Part shown: piece by piece, positions 34,364-43,475 of the stretch
How positions within the stretch are numbered: the first letter of the stretch is position 1
Layout: each line of letters begins with the position of its first letter
Source: Phenylobacterium soli
GTDB taxonomy: Bacteria; Pseudomonadota; Alphaproteobacteria; Caulobacterales; Caulobacteraceae
Direction of reading: 5' to 3'
Assembly: GCF_003254475.1 (NCBI RefSeq)
Contig: NZ_QFYQ01000001.1
Coordinates: forward strand, 186,001 to 250,000
Length of the DNA stretch: 64,000 bases
Notes under the pieces: generated by a model
What the model was told of the DNA's origin: nothing
Database searches by the model: none
What the model saw: only the letters and a program-made list of their open reading frames with translations
Program-made: the position numbers and the translations under genes

Positions 34364-34393
34364 GATTCGGCGTCGGATACTCCCAGGTGATTC
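34364..34393 (+). promoter_or_regulatory. Pair of GANTC (CcrM) sites just upstream of tipF
   Basis: GATTC occurs at 34364-34368 and 34389-34393, the second three bases before the ATG. In Caulobacter, clustered GANTC in promoters often marks cell-cycle genes controlled by CcrM methylation and GcrA. Chance occurrence is possible for a 5-bp motif. Confidence 0.35.
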
Positions 34394-34395
34394 GG

Positions 34396-35670
34396 ATGGC
34401 TGGGACGATGCGCCGCCTTACGCTTGCGCTTCTCTGTGCGACCTACCTCTGCCTCTCGCTGATCGTCGCGCTCACGCTGTGGCGGTACGGCGGCGGCTGG
34501 GGCGCGGGCGTGGCTGCGCTCGCGGGTGGGCTGGGCCTCTGCTTCGCCTTCCACGGCATGATCGAGCGCATCCTCGAGACCGGCGCGATCAAGGGCGAGA
34601 TCGAGGGCGTGCGCGACGCCCAGCGCATCCTCATCGACCAGGTCGAGCGCCTCGACGCCCGGGTCACCGAAGTGGCCGAGAGCGTCGCCGAGGCGGCCCT
34701 GCGCCGCTCCGAGCAGCTCGCCGACGAGGTCCACATGCTGGAGAGCCTGGTGGACCGCATGCGCCGCCAGCTCGACGATCACGGCGCCAACTACATCTCC
34801 GAGGAGCGCGGCGCGCCCGCCGCCCGCCGCCATTCGCCGGCCCTCCTGGAGACCATCCGCGACGCGCTCGCCGAGAACCGGGTCGATCTCTACCTGCAGC
34901 CGGTCGTCGGCCTGCCGCAGCGCCGGACGGTGTTCTACGAGAGCTTCTCGCGGCTGCGCGACGAGAGCGGCCGGGTGCTGATGCCGGCCGAGTACCTGTC
35001 CGTCGCCGAGCCGGCCGGCCTGATGACCGCGATCGACAACCTGCTTCTGTTCCGCTGCGTGCAGATCGTGCGCCGCCTCGCCAAGCAGGACCGCAAGATC
35101 GGCATCTTCTGCAACATCTCCATGGCGAGCCTCGCCGACGACAGCTTCTTCCCGCAGTTCCTCGACCTGCTGACCGCCAACCGCGACCTCGCCGGGGCGC
35201 TGATCTTCGAGGTCGGCCAGGCGGCGTTCGAGGGCCGCACCTCCCTGGAGGCGCGCAACATGGGCAAGCTGGCCGACCTCGGCTTCCGCTTCAGCCTCGA
35301 CAAGGTGGTCGACCTCGACCTCGACCTACAGGACCTGTCGCGCTCGGACGTCAAGTTCGTGAAGGTCGCCGGCCAGCTGCTGCTCGACGAACTCACCGAG
35401 GTGGACGGCCGGCTGATCCTGCGCTCCCTGCCCGATCTGGCCGCCGAGGACTTCGCCGCCCTGACCCGCCGTTACGGCGTCGAGGTGATCGCCGAGAAGA
35501 TCGAGACCGAGCGGCAGGTGGTCGACGTGCTGGACCTCGACATCGGCTACGGCCAGGGCCACCTGTTCGGCGAGCCGCGGGCCATCCGCGACGCCGTCCT
35601 GGCGGAGGCCGACCCGCCCTCGGCCTACCTGCGCACCCACTTCCAGCGCCGCGCCGCCGGCGGGCGCTGA
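34396..35670 (+). CDS. tipF: TipF-like degenerate EAL-domain protein
   Basis: 424 residues. Two N-terminal transmembrane helices ('LALLCATYLCLSLIVALTLW' and 'WGAGVAALAGGLGLCFAFHG') are followed by a coiled coil (about residues 75-140) and a C-terminal EAL domain. Key EAL positions are changed: 'YESFSR' for ExLxR; 'FEVGQ' for ExTE; 'SLDKVVDL' for LDDFG. Asn in 'FCNIS', Lys in 'VKFVKVAG' and Glu in 'AEKIET' remain. This fits TipF, the c-di-GMP receptor that sites the flagellum in Caulobacter, not an active phosphodiesterase. ATG 34396 (AGGTG upstream) is chosen; 34408 is an alternative. Confidence 0.85.
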   Translation: MAGTMRRLTLALLCATYLCLSLIVALTLWRYGGGWGAGVAALAGGLGLCFAFHGMIERILETGAIKGEIEGVRDAQRILIDQVERLDARVTEVAESVAEAALRRSEQLADEVHMLESLVDRMRRQLDDHGANYISEERGAPAARRHSPALLETIRDALAENRVDLYLQPVVGLPQRRTVFYESFSRLRDESGRVLMPAEYLSVAEPAGLMTAIDNLLLFRCVQIVRRLAKQDRKIGIFCNISMASLADDSFFPQFLDLLTANRDLAGALIFEVGQAAFEGRTSLEARNMGKLADLGFRFSLDKVVDLDLDLQDLSRSDVKFVKVAGQLLLDELTEVDGRLILRSLPDLAAEDFAALTRRYGVEVIAEKIETERQVVDVLDLDIGYGQGHLFGEPRAIRDAVLAEADPPSAYLRTHFQRRAAGGR

Positions 35671-35677
35671 GCGCGCC

Positions 35678-36610
35678 TCAGGGGCCAGCCTTCCTCGCCG
35701 CGGCCTCGGCGTCCCTGGCGCCCTGCAGCATGTTGACCATCGAATAGTTGCCCTCGTGGCAGGCGTATTCGTAGATCGGCCCCTTGGTGCGGCGCAGGAC
35801 CATCTCGCCGCGCCAGGTCTGGACGAAGCGCACTGGATCCGTGACGCGGAATTCGTAGAGGAGCTGGTCGCCCGCGATCGGCGTGATCCGCTCCACCACT
35901 GTCATGTCCTCCGCCGGATCGAGCGGCGCGCCCATCATCTCGGCCGGCATGAAGTTGGTGGTCTCCACGACCAGGGTGCGCCCCTCCCAGTGGCCGATGG
36001 AATCGCCCATCCAGCGCCGCTCGCCGGCCGGCGGGTGACGGAGCCCCCGCCCCATGCGGATGACGCGCACGTCGTGATTGAACTCGGCGTAGATCGCGAT
36101 CGCGCCAGGGGTCTGGACGATCTCGTAGTTGTCGTTGTAGCCGCCGTTCTGCAGCGGCGGGCCGGACGCCTCGGTCGTCAGGCAGCGTTCGCTCGCCCGC
36201 CGCGCCTCCGGCCCGTCGAAATTGGTCTTGTAGCGGTCGCCGCGGGCCTTGTTGGCCGCCTTGGCCGCAGCCGTGTAGGGGATCTTTCCGTCCGCCGGCG
36301 AGACGATCCAGGAGCTGCGCGCCTGGCCGCGGATCCGCGCCAGGCCGACGTCCGTCTCCCAATACTCCGACTCCGCGCCGCCGACGGTGTCGCCCGGGAT
36401 CTGCGGCGCCTTGCCAAGGTGCTTGGCTTCATAGGCCCCGACCTCCGCCGAGCTCGGCGACAGGGTCTTCAGCTCGTCGTCGCGTTCCAGGGAGGTGAGC
36501 GAATTGTTGGTCCATAGACCGTCGAGCCGCGGCGTCCGCGCGCCCTTCGCCGCCGCCTCCTGCGCGGCCAGCGCCGCCAAGCATACGCCTGCCAGGACCA
36601 GAGCCTTCAT
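35678..36610 (-). CDS. Secreted protein of unknown function
   Basis: 310 residues. The start at 36610 gives a Sec signal peptide ('MKALVLAGVCLAALAA', cleavage near AAAKG). The mature part begins 'RTPRLDGLWTNNSLTSLER' and is rich in short charged loops; conserved-looking motifs are 'GDSIGHWEGRTLVVETTNF' and 'YEFRVTDPVRFVQTWRGEM'. The last motifs recall a lipocalin-like or outer-membrane-associated family frequent in Caulobacterales and Sphingomonadales, where they are annotated only as hypothetical. Periplasmic or surface location is inferred. The frame is open upstream to 36739 but without a signal peptide. Confidence 0.75.
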   Translation of the reverse strand: MKALVLAGVCLAALAAQEAAAKGARTPRLDGLWTNNSLTSLERDDELKTLSPSSAEVGAYEAKHLGKAPQIPGDTVGGAESEYWETDVGLARIRGQARSSWIVSPADGKIPYTAAAKAANKARGDRYKTNFDGPEARRASERCLTTEASGPPLQNGGYNDNYEIVQTPGAIAIYAEFNHDVRVIRMGRGLRHPPAGERRWMGDSIGHWEGRTLVVETTNFMPAEMMGAPLDPAEDMTVVERITPIAGDQLLYEFRVTDPVRFVQTWRGEMVLRRTKGPIYEYACHEGNYSMVNMLQGARDAEAAARKAGP

Positions 36611-36725
36611 GGCCGTTCCCCAAGCCTTCCGCTTAACCGAGGTTAGCATCGCTGCCGCGAATGGCGACTCCCGGGCCACGCTCGCCGGTTGACCCCGCCG
36701 CCCCGGCGCTTTAGCCCCCGCGGCC

Positions 36726-37589
36726 ATGACCTCCCCCACCCTCGCCGTCGGGCTTTCGGCGTTCTCCAGCCTCTATGACGTGCTGCTCTGCGACGTGTGG
36801 GGCGTGATCCACAACGGGCGCGAGGCTTTCCCCGCCGCCTGCGAGGCCCTGGCCGCGTTCCGCGCCGGGGGCGGCGAGGTGATCCTGATCTCCAACGCCC
36901 CGCGCCCCAACGCCGGGGTCATCGAGCAGCTCGACCGGCTGGGCGTGCCGCGCGAGGCCTGGTCTCTGGTGGTCACCTCCGGCGACGCGACCCGCAAGCT
37001 GCTGGCCGAGCATGCGCCGGGCCCCGCCTGGAAGATCGGCCCCGATCGCGACGATCCGCTGTACGAGGGGCTCGGGCTGCAGTTCGGCGAGATGGAGGCG
37101 GCGAGCTTCATCTCCTGCACCGGCCCGTTCGACGACGAGACCGAGACTCCGGAGGACTATCGCGAGCGGTTCCGCGCCTGCGCCGCCCGCAAGCTGCCGA
37201 TGATCTGCGCCAACCCTGACATCGTCGTGCAGCGCGGCGACAAGCTGATCTACTGCGGCGGCGCGCTGGGCGAGCTCTACGAGGCGCTCGGCGGCCAGGT
37301 GCTGATGGCCGGCAAGCCGCACTCCATGATCTACGACCTGGCGCTGGCCGAGGCGGCGCGCCTGCGCGGCGGGGCGGTCGAGCGGGAGCGGGTCTGCTGC
37401 GTCGGCGACGGGCCGCGCACCGACCTGCGCGGCGCCAACGCCCAGGGGCTGGACGTCCTGTTCATCGCCGCCGGCATCCATGGGCAGGAAATCCTCGGCA
37501 AGGGCAGCCTGGACGTGGCCATGATGGACCATGTCTTCGAGACCGAGGGCGTGACCGCCACCTGGGCCATGGCCGAGCTGGTCTGGTGA
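36726..37589 (+). CDS. HAD-superfamily class IIA hydrolase (TIGR01459 type)
   Basis: 287 residues. Motif I is 'LLCDVWGVIHNG' with the nucleophile Asp but Trp instead of the second Asp, as I recall for the TIGR01459 subgroup. Motif II is 'ILISNAPRP', and the C-terminal motif is 'VCCVGDGPRTDLRGANAQGLDVLFIAAGIHGQEI'. It is a NagD/phosphoglycolate-phosphatase-like protein of unknown substrate. A 15-bp tandem repeat begins across its stop codon. Upstream the divergent secreted protein is 115 bp away. Confidence 0.9.
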   Translation: MTSPTLAVGLSAFSSLYDVLLCDVWGVIHNGREAFPAACEALAAFRAGGGEVILISNAPRPNAGVIEQLDRLGVPREAWSLVVTSGDATRKLLAEHAPGPAWKIGPDRDDPLYEGLGLQFGEMEAASFISCTGPFDDETETPEDYRERFRACAARKLPMICANPDIVVQRGDKLIYCGGALGELYEALGGQVLMAGKPHSMIYDLALAEAARLRGGAVERERVCCVGDGPRTDLRGANAQGLDVLFIAAGIHGQEILGKGSLDVAMMDHVFETEGVTATWAMAELVW

Positions 37590-37620
37590 GCGCCGGTCTG
37601 GTGAGCGCCGGTCTGGTGAG
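37581..37620. repeat. 15-bp tandem repeat across the stop of the HAD gene
   Basis: GTCTGGTGAGCGCCG occurs at 37581-37595 and 37596-37610 and partly (10 bp) at 37611-37620. The first copy contains the TGA stop of the HAD gene, so the extra copies lie in the 3' untranslated region. Probably a recent slippage duplication. Confidence 0.85.
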
Positions 37621-37662
37621 AGGGCGCATTCGTCGCTAAGTGACGAGCCGAAGGGGAGAGCG

Positions 37663-38094
37663 GTGCAGCAGGGTCTCTATTTCGACGAGCTGAGCATCGG
37701 CCAGAGCGCCGAGCGCAGTCATGTGGTGGGCGCGGGCGACATCGAGGCCTTCGCCGCGGTCTCGGGCGACACCAATCCGGTGCACCTGGACGAGGCCTAC
37801 GCCAGGACCACGACCTTCGGCGGCCGCATCGCCCACGGCATGCTGTCGGCGGCCTATATCTCGGCGGTGCTGGGCACCCAGCTGCCGGGGCCCGGCGCCA
37901 TCTACCTGTCCCAGTCCATGCGCTTTCGCCGGCCGGTGAAGATCGGCGACGAGGTGACCGCGCGGGTGACGGTCACGGCGCTCGACGAGAAACGTGGCCA
38001 GGTGACGCTGGAGACCGTCTGCCTCGTCGGGGGCAAGGCCGTGCTCGACGGCGAGGCCGTGGTGCTGGCCCCCAAGCGGGACGCCGCGCGCTGA
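37663..38094 (+). CDS. MaoC-family (R)-specific enoyl-CoA hydratase
   Basis: 143 residues with a single hot-dog fold. The active-site motif 'FAAVSGDTNPVHLDEAYARTTTFGGRIAHGML' carries the Asp and His of R-hydratases (PhaJ/MaoC). It hydrates trans-2-enoyl-CoA to (R)-3-hydroxyacyl-CoA, a step that can feed polyhydroxyalkanoate synthesis. The start is GTG 37663 with GGGGAGAG upstream. Its stop overlaps the ATG of ribF (TGATG), so the two are translationally coupled. Confidence 0.92.
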   Translation: MQQGLYFDELSIGQSAERSHVVGAGDIEAFAAVSGDTNPVHLDEAYARTTTFGGRIAHGMLSAAYISAVLGTQLPGPGAIYLSQSMRFRRPVKIGDEVTARVTVTALDEKRGQVTLETVCLVGGKAVLDGEAVVLAPKRDAAR

Positions 38095-39035
38095 TGCGGC
38101 GCATCCGGGTCATCACCGGCTGGAAGAACCTGCCCGACGGCGACCGGGGGGCCTCCATCGCCATGGGCAATTTCGACGGGGTCCACCGCGGCCACCAGAA
38201 GGTGATCGCCCTGGCCGCCGACGCCGCCCGCGACCTGGGTTGCCCGCTGGGCGTGATCACCCTGGATCCGCACCCGCGCGTCTACCACCGGCCGCAGGAG
38301 CCGACCTTCCGCCTGATGAAGCGCGACCAGCAGGCGCGCGCGCTGGAGGCGCTCGGTGTCGACGTGCTCTACGTCCTGCCCTACCCGGAGCTGGCCAACG
38401 TCAGCGACCGCGACTTCGCCGCCGAGGTGCTGCACCAGGGACTGGGCGTGCGCCACGTGGCCCTGGGCTTCGACAATTCCTTCGGCAAGGACCGCACCGG
38501 CACGCCGGAGAGCATGCGCCGCTATGGCGAGGAGCTCGGCTTCGGGGTCTCGGTGGCCGAGGAGGTCACCGACGTCCACGGCGAGAAGTTCTCCTCCACG
38601 GCGGTGCGCGACGCCCTGCGCGATGGCCATCCCGAGGAGGCCGCCCGGGTGCTCGGCCGCCCGTTCGCCATCGAGGGCGAGGTGGTGCGCGGCCGCCAGC
38701 TCGGCCGCAAGCTCGGCTATCCGACCGCCAACGTGCTGCTCGAGGACTATGTCGTGCCGCGCTTCGGGGTCTACGCCACGCGCACCCGCCTGCCCGACGG
38801 GCGCAAGCTGGCCGGCGTCGCCAACATCGGCGTCAACCCGACGGTCGACGGCGAGATCGCGCCGCGGCTGGAGGTCTGGCTGTTCGACTTCGACGAGGAC
38901 ATCTACGACCAGGTCATCGAGACCGACCTCGTCGCCTTCCTGCGGCCCGAGGCCAAGTTCGCCAGCCTCGACGAGATGACCGAGCAGGTCCTGAAGGACG
39001 CCGCCGAGGCGCGGCGCATCCTGGGCCATCACTGA
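38094..39035 (+). CDS. ribF: Bifunctional riboflavin kinase / FAD synthetase
   Basis: 313 residues. The N-terminal adenylyltransferase domain shows 'ASIAMGNFDGVHRGHQKVI' (HxGH-type nucleotidylyl motif), 'VITLDPHPR' and 'GFDNSFGKDRTGT'. The C-terminal kinase domain shows 'VVRGRQLGRKLGYPTANVLL', 'GVYATRTRLPDGRKLAGVANIGVNPTVDG' and 'VWLFDFDEDIYDQ'. It makes FMN and FAD for the many flavoproteins here. Overlaps the maoC stop; ileS follows 186 bp downstream, the frequent ribF-ileS-lspA arrangement. Confidence 0.97.
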   Translation: MRRIRVITGWKNLPDGDRGASIAMGNFDGVHRGHQKVIALAADAARDLGCPLGVITLDPHPRVYHRPQEPTFRLMKRDQQARALEALGVDVLYVLPYPELANVSDRDFAAEVLHQGLGVRHVALGFDNSFGKDRTGTPESMRRYGEELGFGVSVAEEVTDVHGEKFSSTAVRDALRDGHPEEAARVLGRPFAIEGEVVRGRQLGRKLGYPTANVLLEDYVVPRFGVYATRTRLPDGRKLAGVANIGVNPTVDGEIAPRLEVWLFDFDEDIYDQVIETDLVAFLRPEAKFASLDEMTEQVLKDAAEARRILGHH

Positions 39036-39221
39036 CCCGGTCACCACGCGGTGGGGGAGAGGAGGCTTGGGTTCGGCGCCCGCCTCTGTTAGAGCCTCGC
39101 CGATGACTTCGGTTCGGACGAGCCTGCGAATTTAACCGCCCGGCGTGACGCCGCCGGACGAGCTCCAGCGCGCGCCGGGTTTCCCGCACATCTGAACGAT
39201 CCGAACCAGCTGGATAGAGTT

Positions 39222-42128
39222 ATGGCCGACGACGCCGACAAGCCTTCCCGCGACTATCGCGACACCATCTTCCTTCCCGACACGCCCTTCCCCATGCGCG
39301 CGGGCCTGCCGCAGAAGGAGCCGGGCATCCTGGAGCGCTGGAAGGAGATCGACCTCTACCATGCCATCCGCCGGCAGCGGCAGAAGGACGGCCGCCCGCT
39401 CTTCGTGCTGCACGACGGCCCGCCCTACGCCAACGGCGCGATCCACATCGGCCACGCCCTGCAGAAGACGCTGAAGGACTTCGTCGTCCGCTCGCGCTTC
39501 GCGCTCGGCTACGACGTCGACTACCTGCCCGGCTGGGACTGCCACGGCCTGCCGATCGAGTGGAAGGTCGAGGAGGAGCTGCGCGCCAAGGGCCGCCGCA
39601 AGGACGAGGTCTCCAAGGCCGAGTTCCGCGCCCGCTGCCGCGAGTACGCCGAGAAGTGGATCGGCGTGCAGATGGACGGCTTCAAGCGGCTCGGCGTCAT
39701 CGGCGACTGGGAGAACCGCTACGCCACCATGGACTACGGCTCGGAAGCCGCGATCGTCGCGGAGTTCCACAAGTTCGTGGTCACCGGCCAGCTCTACCGC
39801 GGCTCCAAGCCGGTGATGTGGAGCCCGGTGGAGCGCACCGCCCTGGCCGACGCCGAGGTCGAGTACCACGACCACACGAGCCCGACGGTCTGGGTGAAGT
39901 TCCCCGTCACCGAGGGCTCCAACGCCGCCGCCAACGCTTCGGTGGTGATCTGGACCACCACGCCCTGGACCATCCCGGCCAACCGGGCGATCTCCTACAA
40001 CCCCGACATCGCCTACGCGGTCTACGAGGTCGAGGCGATCGAGGAGGGCCTGCCGTTCGAGCCCTGGGCCAAGGCCGGCGACCGGCTGATCCTGGCCGAG
40101 CGGCTGGCGGCCGACGTCATGGCCGCCGCCAAGGTCGCCAGGTTCCACAAGGTGGAGACGGTCGACTGCCAGGGCATGGTCTGCGCCCACCCGCTGGCCG
40201 GGCTCGACAGCCACTACGGCTTCGCCGTGCCGATGCTGGCCGGCGACCACGTCACCGAGGACGCCGGCACCGGCTTCGTCCACACCGCGCCGGGCCACGG
40301 CGCCGACGACTACATCGTCTGGCTGGCCCACGGCCACCGCGAGATCCCGGAGACGGTCGATCCGGACGGCGCCTACTATCCGCACGTCGCCCTGTTCGCC
40401 GGGCTGAAGGTGCTGGAGACCGAGGGCAAGAAGGCCGGCAAGTTCGGCCCCGCCAACGACGCGGTGATCGGCAAGCTGATCGAGGCCGGCACGCTGCTGG
40501 CCCGCGGCCGGCTGGAGCACTCCTATCCGCACTCCTGGCGCTCCAAGGCGCCGGTGATCTTCCGCAACACGCCGCAGTGGTTCATCCGCATGGACCACCC
40601 GCTGGACACGCCCCAGCACAAGGGCCGCACCCTGCGCGAGACGGCGCTGGAGTCGATCGACGCCACGGCCTTCTTCCCGGAGACCGGCCGCAATCGCATC
40701 CGGGCGATGGTCGAGAGCCGGCCCGACTGGCTGATCAGCCGGCAGCGCGCCTGGGGCGCGCCGCTGGCCATGTTCGTCGACAAGGAGACCGGCCAGCCGC
40801 TGGTGGACGCCGACGTCAACGCGCGCATCGTCGAGGCGATCGCCAAGGATGGCGCCGACGCCTGGTTCACCCGCCCGGCCTCAGACTTCCTCGGCGCCCA
40901 CGATCCCGACCGCTACGAGCGGGTCGAGGACATCCTCGACGTCTGGTTCGACTCGGGCTCCACCCACGCCTTCGTGCTGGAGAACCGCGCCAACACCCGC
41001 TGGCCGGCCGACCTCTACCTGGAAGGCTCGGACCAGCACCGCGGCTGGTTCCAGTCCTCGCTGCTGGAGAGCGCCGGCACCCGCGGCCGCGCCCCCTACG
41101 ACGCCATCCTGACGCACGGCTTCACCGTCACCGAGGCCGGCGAGAAGATGTCGAAGTCGCTCGGCAACGCGGTCGAGCCGGCCGAGGTGATCAAGGACAT
41201 GGGCGCGGAGATCCTGCGCCTGTGGGCCGGCATGGTCGACTACACGGAGGATCAGCGGATCGGGAAGACGATCCTGCAGACCACCGCCGACGCCTACCGC
41301 AAGCTGCGCAACACGATCCGCTACATGCTGGGCGCCCTGGGCGGCTTCGAAGCGGCCGAACGCCTGCCGCTGGCCGAGCTGCCGCCGCTGGAGCGGTTCA
41401 TCCTGCACCGGCTGTGGGAGCTCGACGGCGAGGTCCGCCAGGCCTACCGGAACTACGAGTTCCAGGCGGTGACGCGGGCCCTGCTGGCCTTCTGCCAGGA
41501 GGAGCTGTCGGCCCTGTTCTTCGACATCCGCCGCGACAGCCTCTACTGCGACCAGCCGGGCGAAGTGCGCCGCCGCGCCGCCCGCACGGTGATGGACGCG
41601 GTGTTCGAGCGGCTCACGGCGTGGCTCGCGCCGCTGCTGCCCTTCACCATGGAAGAGGCCTGGACGACGCGTTTCCCCGACGCCGGCTCCAACTGCCTGC
41701 GCGAGTTCCCGGCGACGCCGGCGGAATGGCGCAATGACGCGGAGGCGGAGCGCTGGGCCAAGGTCCAGGCGGTGACCTCCGTGGTCACCGGCGCGCTCGA
41801 GGTGGAGCGGCGCGAGAAGCGCATCGGCGCCTCGCTGGAAGCCGCGCCCAAGGTGCACATCTCCGACCACGACCTGCGCCTGGCCTTCGACGGACTCGAC
41901 GTCGCCGAGGTGCTGCGCACCAGCGCCGCCGAACTGGTCGCCGGCGAGGGCCCGGCCGGGGCCTTCCGCCTGGCCGAGGTGAAGGACGTCGCCGTCGAGC
42001 CGCGCACCGCCGAGGGCTGCAAGTGCGCCCGCTGCTGGCGCATCCTGCCGGAAGTGAAGGCGCCGCGGTTCCTCTGCGAACGCTGCGACGACGCCGTGGA
42101 AGCGCTCGACGCCAAAGGAGCAGCATGA
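39222..42128 (+). CDS. ileS: Isoleucyl-tRNA synthetase
   Basis: 968 residues, class I synthetase. HIGH motif 'PYANGAIHIGHAL' is near residue 67; the editing (CP1) domain contains 'VIWTTTPWTIPANRAI' and 'DAGTGFVHTAPGHGADDY'; KMSKS motif 'EKMSKSLGN' is near residue 640. The C-terminal zinc-binding cysteines are 'CARCWRIL...CERCDD'. It charges tRNA-Ile and edits valine. Its TGA overlaps the ATG of lspA (ATGA), with GGAG within the ileS end serving lspA. Confidence 0.98.
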   Translation: MADDADKPSRDYRDTIFLPDTPFPMRAGLPQKEPGILERWKEIDLYHAIRRQRQKDGRPLFVLHDGPPYANGAIHIGHALQKTLKDFVVRSRFALGYDVDYLPGWDCHGLPIEWKVEEELRAKGRRKDEVSKAEFRARCREYAEKWIGVQMDGFKRLGVIGDWENRYATMDYGSEAAIVAEFHKFVVTGQLYRGSKPVMWSPVERTALADAEVEYHDHTSPTVWVKFPVTEGSNAAANASVVIWTTTPWTIPANRAISYNPDIAYAVYEVEAIEEGLPFEPWAKAGDRLILAERLAADVMAAAKVARFHKVETVDCQGMVCAHPLAGLDSHYGFAVPMLAGDHVTEDAGTGFVHTAPGHGADDYIVWLAHGHREIPETVDPDGAYYPHVALFAGLKVLETEGKKAGKFGPANDAVIGKLIEAGTLLARGRLEHSYPHSWRSKAPVIFRNTPQWFIRMDHPLDTPQHKGRTLRETALESIDATAFFPETGRNRIRAMVESRPDWLISRQRAWGAPLAMFVDKETGQPLVDADVNARIVEAIAKDGADAWFTRPASDFLGAHDPDRYERVEDILDVWFDSGSTHAFVLENRANTRWPADLYLEGSDQHRGWFQSSLLESAGTRGRAPYDAILTHGFTVTEAGEKMSKSLGNAVEPAEVIKDMGAEILRLWAGMVDYTEDQRIGKTILQTTADAYRKLRNTIRYMLGALGGFEAAERLPLAELPPLERFILHRLWELDGEVRQAYRNYEFQAVTRALLAFCQEELSALFFDIRRDSLYCDQPGEVRRRAARTVMDAVFERLTAWLAPLLPFTMEEAWTTRFPDAGSNCLREFPATPAEWRNDAEAERWAKVQAVTSVVTGALEVERREKRIGASLEAAPKVHISDHDLRLAFDGLDVAEVLRTSAAELVAGEGPAGAFRLAEVKDVAVEPRTAEGCKCARCWRILPEVKAPRFLCERCDDAVEALDAKGAA

Positions 42129-42616
42129 TCAATCGCGTCACGCGCCACGGCTGGGCGGCCTATGCCCTCGCCGCCGTGGTCATCGTCCTCGACCAGGCGG
42201 TGAAGTACTGGGTGCTGACCGGCCTGCACCTGCAGGACCGGCCGACGGTTCCGGTCGGCGGCCCGCTGAACCTCACCCTGGTGATGAACCCGGGCGTCTC
42301 GTTCGGCTTCCTGCGCGCCGACCAGGACCTCGCCCGCTGGGGCCTCGTCGCCTTTTCGCTGGTCGTCGCCGTCCTGATCATCTTCTGGGCGCGGCGCGGC
42401 CATCGCACGCTGCAGGCGCTCGGCTATGGCCTGATCGCCGGCGGCGCGATCGGCAACGCCATCGACCGCGCCCGCTTCGGGGCGGTGGTCGACTTCATCG
42501 ACGTCCAGCGGCTGGGCTTCTTCCCCTGGGTGTTCAACATCGCCGACAGCGGCATCACCGTGGGCGTCATCTGCCTGCTGCTCGACAGCCTGCGGCGAGA
42601 ACACGCCGCGGGATGA
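42125..42616 (+). CDS. lspA: Lipoprotein signal peptidase (signal peptidase II)
   Basis: 163 residues, four transmembrane helices. The catalytic aspartates sit in 'GNAIDRARFGAVVDFID' and 'FNIADSGITVG', the conserved SPase II motifs. It cleaves prolipoproteins before the lipid-modified Cys, for example the lipoproteins encoded at 20519-21757 and 42688-43242. It is coupled to ileS by the ATGA overlap. Confidence 0.97.
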   Translation: MINRVTRHGWAAYALAAVVIVLDQAVKYWVLTGLHLQDRPTVPVGGPLNLTLVMNPGVSFGFLRADQDLARWGLVAFSLVVAVLIIFWARRGHRTLQALGYGLIAGGAIGNAIDRARFGAVVDFIDVQRLGFFPWVFNIADSGITVGVICLLLDSLRREHAAG

Positions 42617-42687
42617 CGTTGGCGTCCCGCGATCTTTGAGCTATCCACCATCCAAGGCCGGGGCGGCCCAAGGAGTCCTTGAGGTTC

Positions 42688-43242
42688 ATGAACGTCAGCA
42701 AAGTGATCGCGGCGTCCGCGCTGATGGCGGCGTTTGGCCTGGCCGGGTGCCAGTCCACGGCCCAGGCCCTGGGCATGACCAAGGTGACCCCCGACGAATT
42801 CCGCGTCGTCACCAAGGCGCCGCTGGTGGTGCCGCCCGACTTCGCCCTGCGCCCGCCGGCGCCCGGCAAGCCCCGTCCGCAGGAACTGCAGCCCGAAAGC
42901 GCCGCGCGCCTGGCCCTGCTCGGCCAGCGTGAGGGCGAACAGCGCTCCGAGGGCGAGAAGCTGCTGGCCTCCAAGGCCGGCGCCGAGAAGGCCGACCCCT
43001 TGATCCGCTACGTGGTCGACGACGAGTTCGGCGACGTCGCCCACAAGGAAAAGAGCTTCGCCGACCGCGTGATGTTCTGGCGCGGCTCGAAGGGCCCGAA
43101 GTCGGACGCCACCGTCGCCGCCGACACCCCGGCGCCCGTCGACGCGGCCGAGGAAGCCGATCGCATCGCCAAGCTGACCGGTGGCAAGGACATCGTCATC
43201 GCCCGCGAAGGCCAGCGGAAGATCAAGCTCCCGGGGCTCTAA
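42688..43242 (+). CDS. DUF3035-family lipoprotein
   Basis: 184 residues from ATG 42688. The short lipoprotein signal (MNVSKVIAASALMAAFGLAGC) has the lipobox 'GLAGC'; the Cys would be lipidated after LspA cleavage. The mature N-terminus has 'TPDEFRVVTKAPLVVPPDFALRPPAPG', the DUF3035 hallmark, then a Lys/Glu-rich middle. A TTG at 42679 lies closer to AGGAG and could add three residues. In many alphaproteobacteria this gene follows lspA. Outer-membrane location is inferred; the role is unknown, with an envelope-assembly role sometimes proposed. Confidence 0.88.
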   Translation: MNVSKVIAASALMAAFGLAGCQSTAQALGMTKVTPDEFRVVTKAPLVVPPDFALRPPAPGKPRPQELQPESAARLALLGQREGEQRSEGEKLLASKAGAEKADPLIRYVVDDEFGDVAHKEKSFADRVMFWRGSKGPKSDATVAADTPAPVDAAEEADRIAKLTGGKDIVIAREGQRKIKLPGL

Positions 43243-43252
43243 GTCCCCGCCG

Positions 43253-43456
43253 ATGAAGCTCTACCGCTACCTGACCGGCCCCGATGACAGCGCCTTCTGC
43301 CATCGGGTCACCGAGGCGCTGAACCGCGGCTGGTCGCTGCACGGCGACCCGACCCTCACCTTCGATCCGGTCAAGGGCCGCGTCATCTGCGGCCAGGCGA
43401 TCGTCAGGGACGCGCCCGGCGACTATTCGCCCGCTCTCAAGCTGTCGGACTTCTGA
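43253..43456 (+). CDS. DUF1737-domain small protein
   Basis: 67 residues: 'YRYLTGPDDSAFCHRVTEALNRGWSLHGDPTLTFD' and 'VICGQAIVRD' match the DUF1737 domain, a small cytosolic domain of unknown function. The ATG at 43253 is 10 bp after the preceding stop, so it belongs to the lspA-lipoprotein operon. It converges on the TraB/GumN gene. Confidence 0.9.
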   Translation: MKLYRYLTGPDDSAFCHRVTEALNRGWSLHGDPTLTFDPVKGRVICGQAIVRDAPGDYSPALKLSDF

Positions 43457-43475
43457 CCCGGCCTCGCCCGGGGCG

